Notes: a model not told the origin generated them from the letters alone. A stretch of DNA of 47,632 bases from Lachnospiraceae bacterium (GCA_017453065.1 JAFTKW010000006.1:86173-133804); one strand, 5' to 3'. Shown: positions 7,184 to 16,846, counted from the stretch's first letter. A program made the numbers and translations.

Positions 7184-8611
7184 TTAATTCTCTGTATTTT
7201 CAGTACTTTCACTATTCTCTGCACTTTCGCTACTCTGGATTTCTTCCTCAAGGTCTGCCACCATGTGAGCATATTTGATGCGGTAGATACGTCTTAAAGA
7301 ATCGTTGATTCTTTCTTCTGAAATTGTTCCATCCTTCACTGCCTGCAGGACTGCTTCATAAGCCATCTTGTAATCCTCAGGCATCAAAATCATATCACAA
7401 CCTGCTTTGATAGCCTTGATAGATGCTTCTGCTGAATCATAGTATTCGGAAATGGCCTTCATGTTCATCGCATCTGTGATAACAACGCCCGTAAAGCCCA
7501 GCTCGTTTCGCAGTATATCGGTAACTACCGTTTTAGAGAATACACAAGGTTCCAAGTTGTTCTGTGTAAGCTCTGGAGCAGCCACATGGGAAATCATGAT
7601 GAAATCAACCCCGCTCTCGATACCAGCCTGGAAAGGCATGAATTCGATTTCTCTAAATTCATCCGCTGTGCGATATGTAACCGCCTGTCCTTTATGCGTA
7701 TCGTCTGTGGTACTTCCAATTCCAGGGAAATGTTTTAGGCAAGCACTGACTCCACCATCTTCCATGCCGAGCACCGCAGAAGCCACCATGGACCCTACTA
7801 GTTCATGGTCATCACCATAGGCTCTGTCTCCAATAAAGCTGTCCTTTACATTGTTGATATCTGCAACAGGCGCAAAGTTTAAGTTAAATCCATAATGCGA
7901 CATATAGGATGCAATAGTTTCCCCTGCTGTATAAGCATTGGCCGCATCACCTGTCTCACCAATATCTGCTGCCGTACCAACATTTGTAACCAATTTCTTT
8001 TTCGCCAGACGACTTACACTTCCACCCTCTTCATCAATGGCTATAAATAGCGGATAGCGACTATACAAATTTGTATTACTAATCATCTCCAGCAACTGCT
8101 CAGAGTTCTTGATATTTTTTTCAAAATAGACAAGTCCACCAACTGGATTTGCTTCCAAAGCGGTCTTGGTTCCCTCTCCTGCCTTGATAGCGGTTCCTAC
8201 CCCTGTAATCGCTTCAGGTGTAACGATAAAGAGACCTGCCACTTTATCTTCCAAAGGCATCATGCCAATAGCTGCATCTACTATCTCATTCAACTTTTCT
8301 TCTGGAGTTGGTTCAGGCTCTGGCTCTACAGTTGGCTCTGGTTTCGAAATCTCTGGTTCATTTTGAATCAGTTCCTCTACTTGAGACTGCATCACACTGT
8401 TTGATTCTTCCTCTTGAGGAGGCACTTCAGGTGCAGAGCCAAAATAGTTCCAAGTCAAATAGCCACCAGAAGCCACGATAACAAACACTAACACCAATGT
8501 TACATAAGCCATAATCTGGTTGCGAATACGTCTCTTTTTACGAAGCTGCCTTCTTTCCGCCAACAGTTCTCTATCATTCAATTGTGTTTCTTTTACTTCT
8601 TTGTTTCCCAT
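7184..8611 (-). CDS. nagZ: glycoside hydrolase family 3, NagZ-like beta-N-acetylhexosaminidase
   Basis: A 475-residue protein with a membrane anchor (about residues 32-53), a Glu/Pro-rich linker (to about 105), then a GH3 N-terminal barrel. Diagnostic motifs are FIAIDEEGGSVSRL, KHFPGIGSTTDDTHKG (the NagZ-type histidine loop), MISHVAAPELT and VVITDAMNMKAI, where the aspartate is the expected nucleophile. There is no C-terminal GH3 domain, as in NagZ. It should trim N-acetylglucosamine from peptidoglycan fragments; the anchor places it outside the membrane. The acidic Ser/Glu tail is unusual. The start has GGGAG seven bases upstream. It stands alone between two terminators. Confidence 0.88.
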   Translation of the reverse strand: MGNKEVKETQLNDRELLAERRQLRKKRRIRNQIMAYVTLVLVFVIVASGGYLTWNYFGSAPEVPPQEEESNSVMQSQVEELIQNEPEISKPEPTVEPEPEPTPEEKLNEIVDAAIGMMPLEDKVAGLFIVTPEAITGVGTAIKAGEGTKTALEANPVGGLVYFEKNIKNSEQLLEMISNTNLYSRYPLFIAIDEEGGSVSRLAKKKLVTNVGTAADIGETGDAANAYTAGETIASYMSHYGFNLNFAPVADINNVKDSFIGDRAYGDDHELVGSMVASAVLGMEDGGVSACLKHFPGIGSTTDDTHKGQAVTYRTADEFREIEFMPFQAGIESGVDFIMISHVAAPELTQNNLEPCVFSKTVVTDILRNELGFTGVVITDAMNMKAISEYYDSAEASIKAIKAGCDMILMPEDYKMAYEAVLQAVKDGTISEERINDSLRRIYRIKYAHMVADLEEEIQSSESAENSESTENTEN

Positions 8612-8758
8612 GAATCGTCTCCCACGGCTAATTATAGGATTGAGATGTTGTAGCCACTATCGGCAAAAAACACCATATATTGTAATCATAACCTATTTTA
8701 CACTATATTTCTACATGAAATTCTTAGAAATTTATAAAGAGTTGCGCACCAAGCAAGA

Positions 8759-8788
8759 AAGGCAGACGAGAAAAATCTCGCCTGCCTT
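8759..8788 (-). terminator. terminator of the threonine-branch operon
   Basis: Stem AAGGCAG-A-CGAGA with its complement (one A/C mismatch) around a short A-rich loop, followed on the minus strand by T-rich sequence. It lies 20 bp after the lysC stop. Confidence 0.75.
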
Positions 8789-8808
8789 CTATAATAAATA
8801 TACTCCTC

Positions 8809-10128
8809 TTATAACTGTGCTACTACGAAAATATTGTAGATTGCTTGAATTGCTGTTTCGAAATCTTCATTTGCCACACCGATGATGATGTTGAGCTCAG
8901 AAGATCCCTGGTCAATCATCTTTACATTGACATTGGCATGTGCAAGAGCAGAGAAAATTCTACCTGCTGTACCACGAGTAGATTTCATGCCTCGACCTAC
9001 TACTGCAATCAATGCCAAATCAGATTCGATATCGATGGAATCTGGGTTTGCCAGTCTGTGAATACCAGCAACTACCTTCTGCTCCTTGTGAAGGAACTCA
9101 TCCTGGTGAGCAAATACAGTCATGGTATCGATGCCAGATGGCATATGTTCAAAAGAAATGCCATTTTCTTCAAAGGACTGAAGCACCTTTCTACCAAAAC
9201 CAATCTCTGTGTTCATCATATCTTTTTCAATATTGATAGAACAGAAGCCCTTCTTACCCGCAATACCTGTGATGACATATTTGGACTTCTGGCATGTGCT
9301 ACCTACAATCCAAGTTCCTTTGTCTTCAGGCTTGTTGGTGTTCTTGATGTTGATTGGAATGCCTTCCTGGCGAACTGGGAAGATTGCGTCTTCGTGAAGT
9401 ACGCCTGCACCCATGTAAGCAAGCTCACGCAGTTCTCTATATGTGATTACTTCAATGGCTTCTGGATTTGGAATGATGCGTGGATCTGCAATCAAAAATC
9501 CAGATACATCTGTCCAGTTTTCATATACATCTGCCTTTACAGCCTTTGCAACGATAGAACCTGTTACATCAGAACCACCTCTGGAAAAAGTCTTAACTCT
9601 TCCATCAGAATAGGCTCCATAAAAACCTGGCACTACTGCATTGTCAAGTTTGCTAAGTCTATCAGACAGCACCTCGTTGGTAAGTTCTGCATTGAAAACA
9701 CCATTGTCATCAAAGAAAATCACTTCTGCAGAGTCGATGAAGTTAAAGCCAAGATAATTCGCCATGATAATACCATTTAAGTATTCACCACGAGAAGCTG
9801 CATAGTCGCTTCCTGCTTTATCCTTGAACTGTTTCTCGATGGTTTTAAACTCATCTTCCAAAGAAAGCTCCAAGTGAAGGCCATCGATAATCTCCTGATA
9901 ACGAGCCTTGATTGCTTCTAATTCTTTCTTGAAATCCTTTCCTTCTTCTGCCAAAGCATAACAGCCATAAAGCATATCAGTCACCTTGGTGTCTGCGCTA
10001 AATCTTTTTCCTGGCGCGGAAGGAACCACGAATGAGCGCTCCTTGTCTGCACGGATAATATTGCCTACTTTGATGAACTGCTCGGCACTTGCAAGTGAAC
10101 TTCCGCCAAACTTAACTACTTTTTTCAT
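8809..10128 (-). CDS. lysC: aspartate kinase
   Basis: A 439-residue monofunctional aspartokinase: N-terminal KFGGSSLAS substrate/ATP loop, YAASRGEYLNG, FSRGGSDVTGSIVA, and two C-terminal ACT domains (from about residue 300, with GIAGKKGFCSINIEKD and VAVVGRGMKSTRGTAGRIF). It phosphorylates aspartate, the first step to threonine, methionine and lysine, and the ACT domains give feedback control. ATG 10128 has AGGAG upstream. It is the last gene of the ACT-hom-apgM-lysC operon. Confidence 0.95.
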   Translation of the reverse strand: MKKVVKFGGSSLASAEQFIKVGNIIRADKERSFVVPSAPGKRFSADTKVTDMLYGCYALAEEGKDFKKELEAIKARYQEIIDGLHLELSLEDEFKTIEKQFKDKAGSDYAASRGEYLNGIIMANYLGFNFIDSAEVIFFDDNGVFNAELTNEVLSDRLSKLDNAVVPGFYGAYSDGRVKTFSRGGSDVTGSIVAKAVKADVYENWTDVSGFLIADPRIIPNPEAIEVITYRELRELAYMGAGVLHEDAIFPVRQEGIPINIKNTNKPEDKGTWIVGSTCQKSKYVITGIAGKKGFCSINIEKDMMNTEIGFGRKVLQSFEENGISFEHMPSGIDTMTVFAHQDEFLHKEQKVVAGIHRLANPDSIDIESDLALIAVVGRGMKSTRGTAGRIFSALAHANVNVKMIDQGSSELNIIIGVANEDFETAIQAIYNIFVVAQL

Positions 10129-10147
10129 AACATATCTCCTGGTTAAT

Positions 10148-11350
10148 TTATTTCTCAAACAAATGGTCAATCAATGTGTGACCCTGTGCCACTCGCACAT
10201 AAGTTTCCACTGCTTCTCTCTCATTGTAATTCCAATTCTCCGCCTTAGGAGCGGTGCTGTCGTAGAGCATATATGGAACATCCTGTGCAGTATGTGTGCG
10301 AAGTCTGATTGGGGTTGGATGATCGGGGAGTACCAAAAGTCTAAAATCCTCACCCGCTTTTTCAAGTCCTTCTATCACTGGGCCAATCACTCGGCCATCC
10401 AAATATTCAATAGCCTTGACTTTACGCTCTACACTTCCCTGATGGCCCATCTCATCTGGAGCCTCCACATGAATGTATGCAAAATCAAAATCCTTGTTTA
10501 CAAGAGCATCTAAAGCCGCTTCTACCTTGCCTTCATAGTTGGTCTCCAGACCGCCTGTTGCACCCTCTACGTTTGCAACCTCCATACCAGCGCCCACGCC
10601 GATACCTTTCAGCAGGTCAACTGCAGAAATCATTACACCCTTTTTTCCTGTCTTTTCTTCAAAAGAAGAAAGCATAGGTTTGGTTCCTGCTCCCCAGAAC
10701 CAACAGCAGTTGGCTGGATTTAAGCCTTTCTTTTTACGTTCAATATTGATCGGATGATTGACTAAGATATCATAACTTAATTCCATCATCTTGGCAAATA
10801 CTTCTGTAGTTGGCTTGTACTGGTCAATCACCTGGCCAAGTACATCATGTGGCTGTGTCAATTCTACAACGCGACCTTCATTCCAAATCAGGCAGTGTCT
10901 GTAACTAGTTCCTACGTAGAACTGAAATTCTTCGTTTGCCAGCTGATCCGCAACTGCTTTCAGCAGTACAGCACATTCCTCAGTGCTAATCTCCGAAGAA
11001 CTATGGTCTATGATGGTTCTCTGCCAAAAAGGTACATCCTCCTCAGACAATGTAACGATATTACATCTAAGAGCAATATCGGTATCCTTCATCGACACTC
11101 CAATGCTGAGAGCCTCAAGTGGAGAACGACCAGAGTAATAAATCTTTGGGTCATAGCCCATTACAGACAGGTTCGCTGTGTCAGATCCCGGTTTCATTCC
11201 ATCTGGAATGGTATGTACCATACCAAGCTCTGACTTTTTACTGATGGCATCCATCACCGGAGTATTGGCATACTCAAGAGGGGTTTTGCCACCCAAACTC
11301 TCGATAGGTTCATCTGCCATTCCATCTCCAAGCACAATCACATACTTCAT
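10148..11350 (-). CDS. ApgM-family protein, probable homoserine kinase
   Basis: A 400-residue alkaline-phosphatase-superfamily protein with the metal-site motif VLGDGMADEP at the N-terminus, the nucleophile loop GSDTANLSVMGYDP (serine in GSDTAN), EAPDEMGHQGS and VLPDHPTP. This is the archaeal-type cofactor-independent phosphoglycerate mutase family (COG3635). The subgroup encoded beside homoserine dehydrogenase is annotated as a proposed homoserine kinase (TIGR02535). The position here between hom and lysC, with no thrB in the window, supports that role. Its ribosome binding site is weak, so it may depend on translation from upstream. Confidence 0.85.
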   Translation of the reverse strand: MKYVIVLGDGMADEPIESLGGKTPLEYANTPVMDAISKKSELGMVHTIPDGMKPGSDTANLSVMGYDPKIYYSGRSPLEALSIGVSMKDTDIALRCNIVTLSEEDVPFWQRTIIDHSSSEISTEECAVLLKAVADQLANEEFQFYVGTSYRHCLIWNEGRVVELTQPHDVLGQVIDQYKPTTEVFAKMMELSYDILVNHPINIERKKKGLNPANCCWFWGAGTKPMLSSFEEKTGKKGVMISAVDLLKGIGVGAGMEVANVEGATGGLETNYEGKVEAALDALVNKDFDFAYIHVEAPDEMGHQGSVERKVKAIEYLDGRVIGPVIEGLEKAGEDFRLLVLPDHPTPIRLRTHTAQDVPYMLYDSTAPKAENWNYNEREAVETYVRVAQGHTLIDHLFEK

Positions 11351-11408
11351 ACTATCACACTATGAATCCAGCAGGCTCCTCATCCCGCCAGGCTCACATC
11401 TCCTCAAT

Positions 11409-12623
11409 TTATTCTTCTACACGAATTCTTCCATAAGCATAATCAGAAAGAGACGCATATTTGGTAGCAAATTCTTTTTCGGTCATCTCTGGAGTGATAA
11501 ATGCGAATTCATCTTCAATCCACTCCACTCTAACTGGCTTGATGTCGCCAAACAACTGCTTTGCAAGATTTTCTCCCTTGTTGTCCATACGAACAAAGAA
11601 CTTGCGGCTAGTATCGTCAATGCTTACCAAGTTTGCCTCTTTGGCATCCCAGAAGCACATAATCACCTTGCCCATATGTCTCGCACAGTCGATGACATCA
11701 GATACAACTGCACTGGCCGTTGGCAGTTTACCCGCTCCTCTTCCATAGTACATAGAGTCGCCAAGCATGTTACCTCTCACAAAAACAGCATTAAATACGC
11801 CATTTACCATCTTAAGTGGATGGTCTGCAGGAATCAAGCATGGAGAAACCATAGCCACAGCCTTGTCCTCTTCCAGAGCCTTACTCATAGCAAGAAGCTT
11901 GATAGACATGCCAAGCTTCTTTGCAAATGTGAAATCCTTTGCTGTAATCTTGGTAATTCCTTCTGTATAAATCTTGTCTGAATCTACATGCTGTCCAAGC
12001 ATCAGAGAAGAAAGAATGGCAATCTTACGGCATGCATCGTGACCTTCCACATCAGCCTCTGGATTGCGCTCTGCATAGCCTTTGTCCTGGGCCTTTTTCA
12101 GAACGGATTCAAAGTCAGCACCTTCATTTTCCATCTTAGACAAAATATAGTTTGTAGTACCATTTAAGATACCTGTAATCGCTTCGATTCTTTCTGCTGT
12201 AAGAGAATAGTTAAGTGGTCTGATGATTGGAATACCACCACCTACACTGGCTTCAAACAGATAGTTACAATTGTTTGCCTTTGCAAGTGCGATCAGTTCT
12301 GGTCCATGAGCAGCCACCAATTCTTTGTTGGAAGTACAAACGCTCTTGCCTGCTTCTAGGGCCTTCTTGGTAAATGTGTATGCTGCACCAACACCGCCCA
12401 TAACTTCACAGACGATACCCACCTCAGGGTCATTTACAATCACATCAAAATCGTGAACCACTTTATCTTCATATGGGTCTCCAGGAAAATCGCGAAGATC
12501 CAAAATGTATTTCACATCCAACTCATCCCCAGCCTTCTTGTTGACCATATCCTTATTCTTTTCGATTACCTCTACAACACCGCTTCCCACTGTGCCGTAT
12601 CCCAAAACTGCTACGTGAATCAT
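11409..12623 (-). CDS. hom: homoserine dehydrogenase
   Basis: A 404-residue protein: the NAD(P)-binding GYGTVGSGV at the N-terminus, TSNKELVAAHG, the substrate-domain motif EASVGGGIPIIRPL, GILNGTTNYILSKM, and DVEGHDACRKIAILS. It reduces aspartate semialdehyde to homoserine. The C-terminal regulatory ACT region is short and divergent. The start is ATG 12623 with GAGGAAA upstream. It follows the PheB-like ACT gene after a 118-bp gap and precedes the apgM gene by 58 bp. Confidence 0.96.
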   Translation of the reverse strand: MIHVAVLGYGTVGSGVVEVIEKNKDMVNKKAGDELDVKYILDLRDFPGDPYEDKVVHDFDVIVNDPEVGIVCEVMGGVGAAYTFTKKALEAGKSVCTSNKELVAAHGPELIALAKANNCNYLFEASVGGGIPIIRPLNYSLTAERIEAITGILNGTTNYILSKMENEGADFESVLKKAQDKGYAERNPEADVEGHDACRKIAILSSLMLGQHVDSDKIYTEGITKITAKDFTFAKKLGMSIKLLAMSKALEEDKAVAMVSPCLIPADHPLKMVNGVFNAVFVRGNMLGDSMYYGRGAGKLPTASAVVSDVIDCARHMGKVIMCFWDAKEANLVSIDDTSRKFFVRMDNKGENLAKQLFGDIKPVRVEWIEDEFAFITPEMTEKEFATKYASLSDYAYGRIRVEE

Positions 12624-12741
12624 ATCTATTTCCTCGTTTCCATTTATTTCTTGTATATCTAAAGCTCCCCAGCTTAATTATCTTTGGCATTGCTTTGCCC
12701 TACATTTCTGTTTTCGCTCAGAAACCTTTTCGTCCCTGTTC

Positions 12742-13185
12742 TTACTCCTTGGCAAGTACCTTGACGCGATGCACACCCTTCTGCTGCTCCAAGGAACCAA
12801 TCATCTGTGATACATTTCCTGTATCCCTCAGTATCTGAATACTAAGGCTTAGAGATGCCATACCATTGATCGGTATACTCTGATGGATGGTCAATATATT
12901 GCCTCGATAGTCTGCGATAGTTTTCAGTACATCGGACAGAAGCCCCGGCTCATCGTCCATCTGGAAGGTCAATGTAATGGTTGTGCCCTGTGCGTTGTCA
13001 TGAAACTGAAAAATGTCATCCTTGTATTTGTAGAAGGAACTACGACTGATTCCCACTGCGTCTGTAGCTTCCTGTACTGTCATTACTTTTTCCGTCTCCA
13101 AAAGTCTCTTCGCTTCTACTACTTTCAGTAGCACCTCTGGGACAGCTTTTTCCTTCACGACGAAATATGTAGTTGTCTCTCCCAT
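12742..13185 (-). CDS. ACT domain protein, PheB/UPF0735 family
   Basis: A 147-residue protein with an N-terminal helix-turn-helix-like segment (TVQEATDAVGISRSSFYKY, residues about 37-55) and a C-terminal ACT domain (about 70-145, starting ITLTFQMDDEPGLLSDVLKT). The ACT domain would bind an amino acid. Members are regularly encoded just upstream of hom in clostridia and are thought to regulate the pathway. It is the first gene of this operon, with about 190 nt of leader before it. Confidence 0.88.
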   Translation of the reverse strand: MGETTTYFVVKEKAVPEVLLKVVEAKRLLETEKVMTVQEATDAVGISRSSFYKYKDDIFQFHDNAQGTTITLTFQMDDEPGLLSDVLKTIADYRGNILTIHQSIPINGMASLSLSIQILRDTGNVSQMIGSLEQQKGVHRVKVLAKE

Positions 13186-13376
13186 GCTACACCTCTTTTC
13201 GTTATTTCAATTAATTGTCTGCGCTTGGATTTGAATTGTGTCTAAGTGGCTTGAATTGTTTAAATCCTCTCTGATTTACTTCCCTTCATCCATTCTCTCG
13301 CCTGCGCACATGTGTCCTTACCCAAAATACATTGTCCATGTTTTGTCTTTCCTTGAAAGACACATGTCTTTCCACG
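13186..13376 (-). promoter_or_regulatory. 190-nt leader of the threonine-branch operon
   Basis: This leader runs from the predicted start site (about 13376) to the ACT gene. It begins with a perfect 7-bp hairpin, GAAAGAC/GTCTTTC (13355-13372), at the very 5' end of the transcript. I saw no T-box consensus, lysine riboswitch pattern or threonine-rich leader peptide. A 17-codon ATG frame lies inside but encodes nothing suggestive. Confidence 0.45.
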
Positions 13377-13382
13377 GAAGAT

Positions 13383-13411
13383 ATTCTAGCATAGTAAAGT
13401 GTTAAAAGCAA
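13383..13411 (-). promoter_or_regulatory. sigma-A promoter of the ACT-hom-apgM-lysC operon
   Basis: On the minus strand, TTGCTT (13406-13411) and TAGAAT (13383-13388) are separated by 17 bp. The predicted start is near 13376. Confidence 0.75.
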
Positions 13412-13475
13412 CCCTTAAATTGTCTATATCGATGTATTTTTTTGCATACATTTTGTGCATTTTAACTAAGTACGC

Positions 13476-13503
13476 AAAAAGCCCCCGGCAATCCGCCGAG
13501 GGC
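13476..13503 (-). terminator. terminator of glyA
   Basis: A GC-rich stem (13481-13503, GCCCTCGGC against GCCGGGGGC with one mismatch) is followed on the minus strand by TTTTT. Confidence 0.88.
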
Positions 13504-13524
13504 ATCTGTAATTCTATATTAAGA

Positions 13525-14763
13525 TTAGTCTAAAGGATATTTGTCTGTCAGTTTCTGGATGATGGCTCTAGCCTCTTTAACCTTGTCCTCGCCACCCTTG
13601 ATTACAAGAGCGATAGCCTCTGCCACCTGATCCATATCCTCTGTGTTAAGTCCTCTAGATGTAGCTGCTGGAGTACCAAGTCTGATACCGCTGGTTACAA
13701 ATGGGGACTGAGGATCGTTAGGAATGGTGTTCTTGTTTGCTGTGATATGAGCAGCATCCAAAAGTTTCTCAACTGCTTTACCAGTGAGACCAAATGGAGT
13801 CAAATCAACCAGCATCAAGTGATTGTCTGTTCCACCAGATACAATCTTGATTCCTCTGTTCATAAGACCTTTGCTGAGTGCCTGTGCATTGTCAACAATA
13901 GCCTGCTGATAAGCCTTGAACTCATCAGAAAGTGCTTCCTTGAAGCATACAGCCTTTGCAGCAATGACATGCATCAAAGGACCACCCTGAATTCCAGGGA
14001 AGATTGCCTTGTTGAAGTTGAACTTGTCAGCCGCTTCCTTATTGCAAAGAATAAGTCCGCCTCTAGGTCCACGAAGTGTCTTGTGAGTAGTGGTTGTAAC
14101 CACATCTGCATAAGGAATTGGGCTTGGATGAAGACCTGCTGCCACCAAACCTGCAATGTGAGCCATGTCAACCATAAGTACAGCGCCAACCTTATCAGCC
14201 ACTTCTCTGAAACGCTTGAAATCAATTGTTCTAGCATAAGCAGAAGCACCTGCAATAATCATCTTTGGCTTTGCCTCCAAAGCGATGCGCTCTAATTCGT
14301 CATAATCAATAAATCCTTCATCATTTACGCCGTAAGGAACGATGTTGAAATACTTACCAGACATATTAACTGGACTTCCGTGTGTCAAATGTCCGCCATG
14401 ATCCAGATTCATACCCATGATAGTATCGCCAGGCTGACATACTGCAAACTGCACTGCCATGTTTGCCTGCGCTCCAGAGTGTGGCTGTACGTTTGCGTAA
14501 TCGCAACCGAACAGTTCCTTCGCTCTCTCGATGGCAAGAGTTTCTACTACGTCTACGATTTCACATCCGCCATAGTATCTCTTTCCTGGATATCCTTCCG
14601 CATATTTGTTGGTAAGTGGGCTTCCCATAGCTGCCATAACAGCTTTGCTTACCCAGTTTTCTGATGCAATCAATTCGATGTGACTGTTCTGTCTCGCCTG
14701 CTCGTCTTCAATAGCCTGAGCGATTTCTAAATCCACAGCCTTTACCTCGTCTAATGAATACAT
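13525..14763 (-). CDS. glyA: serine hydroxymethyltransferase
   Basis: A 412-residue PLP enzyme with [15 protein letters not shown] near the N-terminus, [22 protein letters not shown], and the PLP lysine in [16 protein letters not shown]. It converts serine plus tetrahydrofolate to glycine plus methylene-tetrahydrofolate, the main one-carbon source. ATG 14763 (MYSLDEV) follows AGGAGGAAGG; a TTG-type extension of 15 residues is not supported. It has its own promoter and terminator, so it is monocistronic. Confidence 0.97.
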   Translation of the reverse strand: MYSLDEVKAVDLEIAQAIEDEQARQNSHIELIASENWVSKAVMAAMGSPLTNKYAEGYPGKRYYGGCEIVDVVETLAIERAKELFGCDYANVQPHSGAQANMAVQFAVCQPGDTIMGMNLDHGGHLTHGSPVNMSGKYFNIVPYGVNDEGFIDYDELERIALEAKPKMIIAGASAYARTIDFKRFREVADKVGAVLMVDMAHIAGLVAAGLHPSPIPYADVVTTTTHKTLRGPRGGLILCNKEAADKFNFNKAIFPGIQGGPLMHVIAAKAVCFKEALSDEFKAYQQAIVDNAQALSKGLMNRGIKIVSGGTDNHLMLVDLTPFGLTGKAVEKLLDAAHITANKNTIPNDPQSPFVTSGIRLGTPAATSRGLNTEDMDQVAEAIALVIKGGEDKVKEARAIIQKLTDKYPLD

Positions 14764-14834
14764 ATCCTTCCTCCTCGCTAATCCTCTTTTCTCAAAATAG
14801 TTTCTCACATTAAAGCGCTAAACATTTGTGCTCA

Positions 14835-14862
14835 ATTATATCATAAAAAAAGGGGATTGCAA
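14835..14862 (-). promoter_or_regulatory. sigma-A promoter of glyA
   Basis: On the minus strand, TTGCAA (14857-14862) and TATAAT (14835-14840) are separated by 16 bp. A weak 5-bp hairpin before the T-tract overlaps it and may end the upstream transcript. Confidence 0.7.
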
Positions 14863-14884
14863 GTCATTCTTGCTATTTTATTTC

Positions 14885-16810
14885 TCAATACACATCTCCT
14901 GTTGAAGATTGTTCCTCTTCCTCTGGCATTTCTGGCATACTTGGCATTTGAGGCATCTGTCCTTCCTCCCAGCCTTCCGGTGGGGTCATGCCTTCTGGCA
15001 TTTCCGGCATACTTGGCATCTGTCCTTCCTCCCAGCCTTCCGGTGGGGTCATTCCCTCTGGAGGAGTAGCGTTCTCGTCACCACGGTTTCCTCTGCCGCC
15101 TCCGAAGCCACCGTTTCCTTTGCCCTGGTCGTCTCCTCCAAAGCCGCCAAATTTACCGCCTCCAAAATCGCCAAAGCCACCGAAACCGTTTCCACCGTCA
15201 GAATAAAAGTTACCAGAAAGTGTAATCTCCATCTCCTGCTCGCCGCACTTTAAAGTATAGGTTCCATCCGCCACCATATCTGGGCAGGAAACTAGCACGG
15301 AGTTGTAAGCATCCGTTGGAGTATAGGATAGAAGTTCCTGACCCTCTTTGTCAACCAGACTCAACTTCTCTCCTGCTACAGCCTGCGTATTCATGTTATA
15401 AAGAATGAAACACTGTGATGACTCCTGTGAAAAACCTGTCGCCATACCAGATGCGCCCAATGCCACCACAACGCCTCCTGTCACAATGGCTTCCGTGCCA
15501 CAGTCCAGCGCGCCATCTGCGCCTCTAGGAGAACTGTTGACATAAACCTCTCCGCCAGTGACATAAAAACTACCATTGGAGTCAATACCATCGCCTCCTG
15601 CAGACACTGTAATCGCGCCGCCGTTAACAGCAATCTTACAATTGGCATCTGGAATCATAGAGCCCTTTCCGCCTCCTGCGTCGCCGCTAAAGCCACCAAA
15701 ACCGCCTTTCTGGCCTCTTCCCCAGCCAGCGTCTTCTGTGGTGTCTGTGGTGTCTGTGTTCTCTGCGTCCGACGCAACCTCTCCGCTAGTTTCATCAGTA
15801 GAGCCATAGGCAGCATTCAATCCATCGTCTGATGCCACTATGGAGATTTCTCCGCCATTTATTTCAATTACTTTCGCTTCCAAGCCTTCGTAGCAATTCA
15901 AAATATCCATTTTACAGTCGTTGATCAGAAGTCCACTTTCACCGTGTACCCCATCATCCTCTGCCTGAATAGAAAAAGTGCCGCCGTCAATAACAACATA
16001 GCCTTTTTCTTCCTCTGTATCATTGGAGGATTTGATGGCATCTGAGCCAACCTTTAAGATAAAGTTTCCACTAGTGATGCAAACAGAATCTTTTCCCTGA
16101 AGTCCATCCTTGACCGCTTCCACTTCATAGTTTCCGCCTACAATTGCCAAATCATCTTTACTGCGGATACCGTCACCATAGTTGCCCTTTACCACCAGGC
16201 TACCTGTTCCATCGAAGGTCAAATCATCCTTGCTGAAAATAGCCGCATTTGGTTCATCCTGGCCCTCTTCTTCGTATACATAAACGGTTCCGTCTGACAC
16301 TTCATTTACAGTGCCCTCGGCTAAAGTAATATATATTCTATCGCTCTGCGCACCGTAAATGGCACCGCTATCTGCACAATGAATAGAGACCCCATTCAAT
16401 ATCAGATGCACCTTGTCTTCCTTGTCTGCGTTTACCTGCACCTGTCCTTCAAACTCTCCAGACAGTACATAGTCACCAGCACTTCCGATGCAGAGCACAC
16501 CATTTGCAAGAGAAAGGCCATTTGTAGCCGTTTCTCCCACCTCTATATTTGCAGCAACATTTCCGATAGATGAAATCAATGCTTTGGTTCCATCCAGTTC
16601 TACATAAACTGCCTTGTCATAATCCGCTTCTTTGGTTTTGATATTGGCTATTGCCTCCGTAATCTCACCGCTAAGCACGCTGCCGTAGCTGTCGTTACTT
16701 ACTCCCTGCTGGTGAGACGTTGTGATTTCGTTATCCTGTGCCCCGCATCCGGTCAAAACCAGAGCAAAGGTCATGCACAAAGCCACCCCCGAAATCCATT
16801 TATTTCTCAT
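14885..16810 (-). CDS. DUF4353 carbohydrate-binding-domain lipoprotein
   Basis: A 641-residue lipoprotein: signal peptide with lipobox LTGC (cysteine 22), then a right-handed beta-helix-like body rich in repeated turns such as KDDLTFDGTGSLVVKG, DDGVHGESGLLI and ASDDGLNAA (DUF4353). A Gly-rich stretch GGFGGFSGDAGGGKG interrupts it near residue 370. The C-terminus is a Gly/Phe- then Pro/Glu/Met-rich tail with two repeats built on TPPEGWEEGQMP. It should sit on the outer face of the membrane. It is last in an operon with VTC and DUF4956 genes, a partnership seen in many Firmicutes, where CotH-type or DUF4353 proteins accompany them. Its substrate is unknown. Confidence 0.85.
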   Translation of the reverse strand: MRNKWISGVALCMTFALVLTGCGAQDNEITTSHQQGVSNDSYGSVLSGEITEAIANIKTKEADYDKAVYVELDGTKALISSIGNVAANIEVGETATNGLSLANGVLCIGSAGDYVLSGEFEGQVQVNADKEDKVHLILNGVSIHCADSGAIYGAQSDRIYITLAEGTVNEVSDGTVYVYEEEGQDEPNAAIFSKDDLTFDGTGSLVVKGNYGDGIRSKDDLAIVGGNYEVEAVKDGLQGKDSVCITSGNFILKVGSDAIKSSNDTEEEKGYVVIDGGTFSIQAEDDGVHGESGLLINDCKMDILNCYEGLEAKVIEINGGEISIVASDDGLNAAYGSTDETSGEVASDAENTDTTDTTEDAGWGRGQKGGFGGFSGDAGGGKGSMIPDANCKIAVNGGAITVSAGGDGIDSNGSFYVTGGEVYVNSSPRGADGALDCGTEAIVTGGVVVALGASGMATGFSQESSQCFILYNMNTQAVAGEKLSLVDKEGQELLSYTPTDAYNSVLVSCPDMVADGTYTLKCGEQEMEITLSGNFYSDGGNGFGGFGDFGGGKFGGFGGDDQGKGNGGFGGGRGNRGDENATPPEGMTPPEGWEEGQMPSMPEMPEGMTPPEGWEEGQMPQMPSMPEMPEEEEQSSTGDVY

Positions 16811-16846
16811 TTCTTTTCCTCTTTTCTACTAGAAACTCTTTCCTGC

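Noticed and set aside
8845-9780. 311-codon plus-strand frame
   Set aside because: Shadow of lysC on the opposite strand; composition and motifs belong to the aspartokinase frame.
13186-13376. T-box or lysine riboswitch in the threonine operon leader
   Set aside because: No AGGGTGGNACCGCG-type T-box and no lysine-switch core could be found.
14909-15253. Plus-strand frame rich in Trp, His and Pro
   Set aside because: It is the reverse reading of the repetitive tail of the DUF4353 gene.
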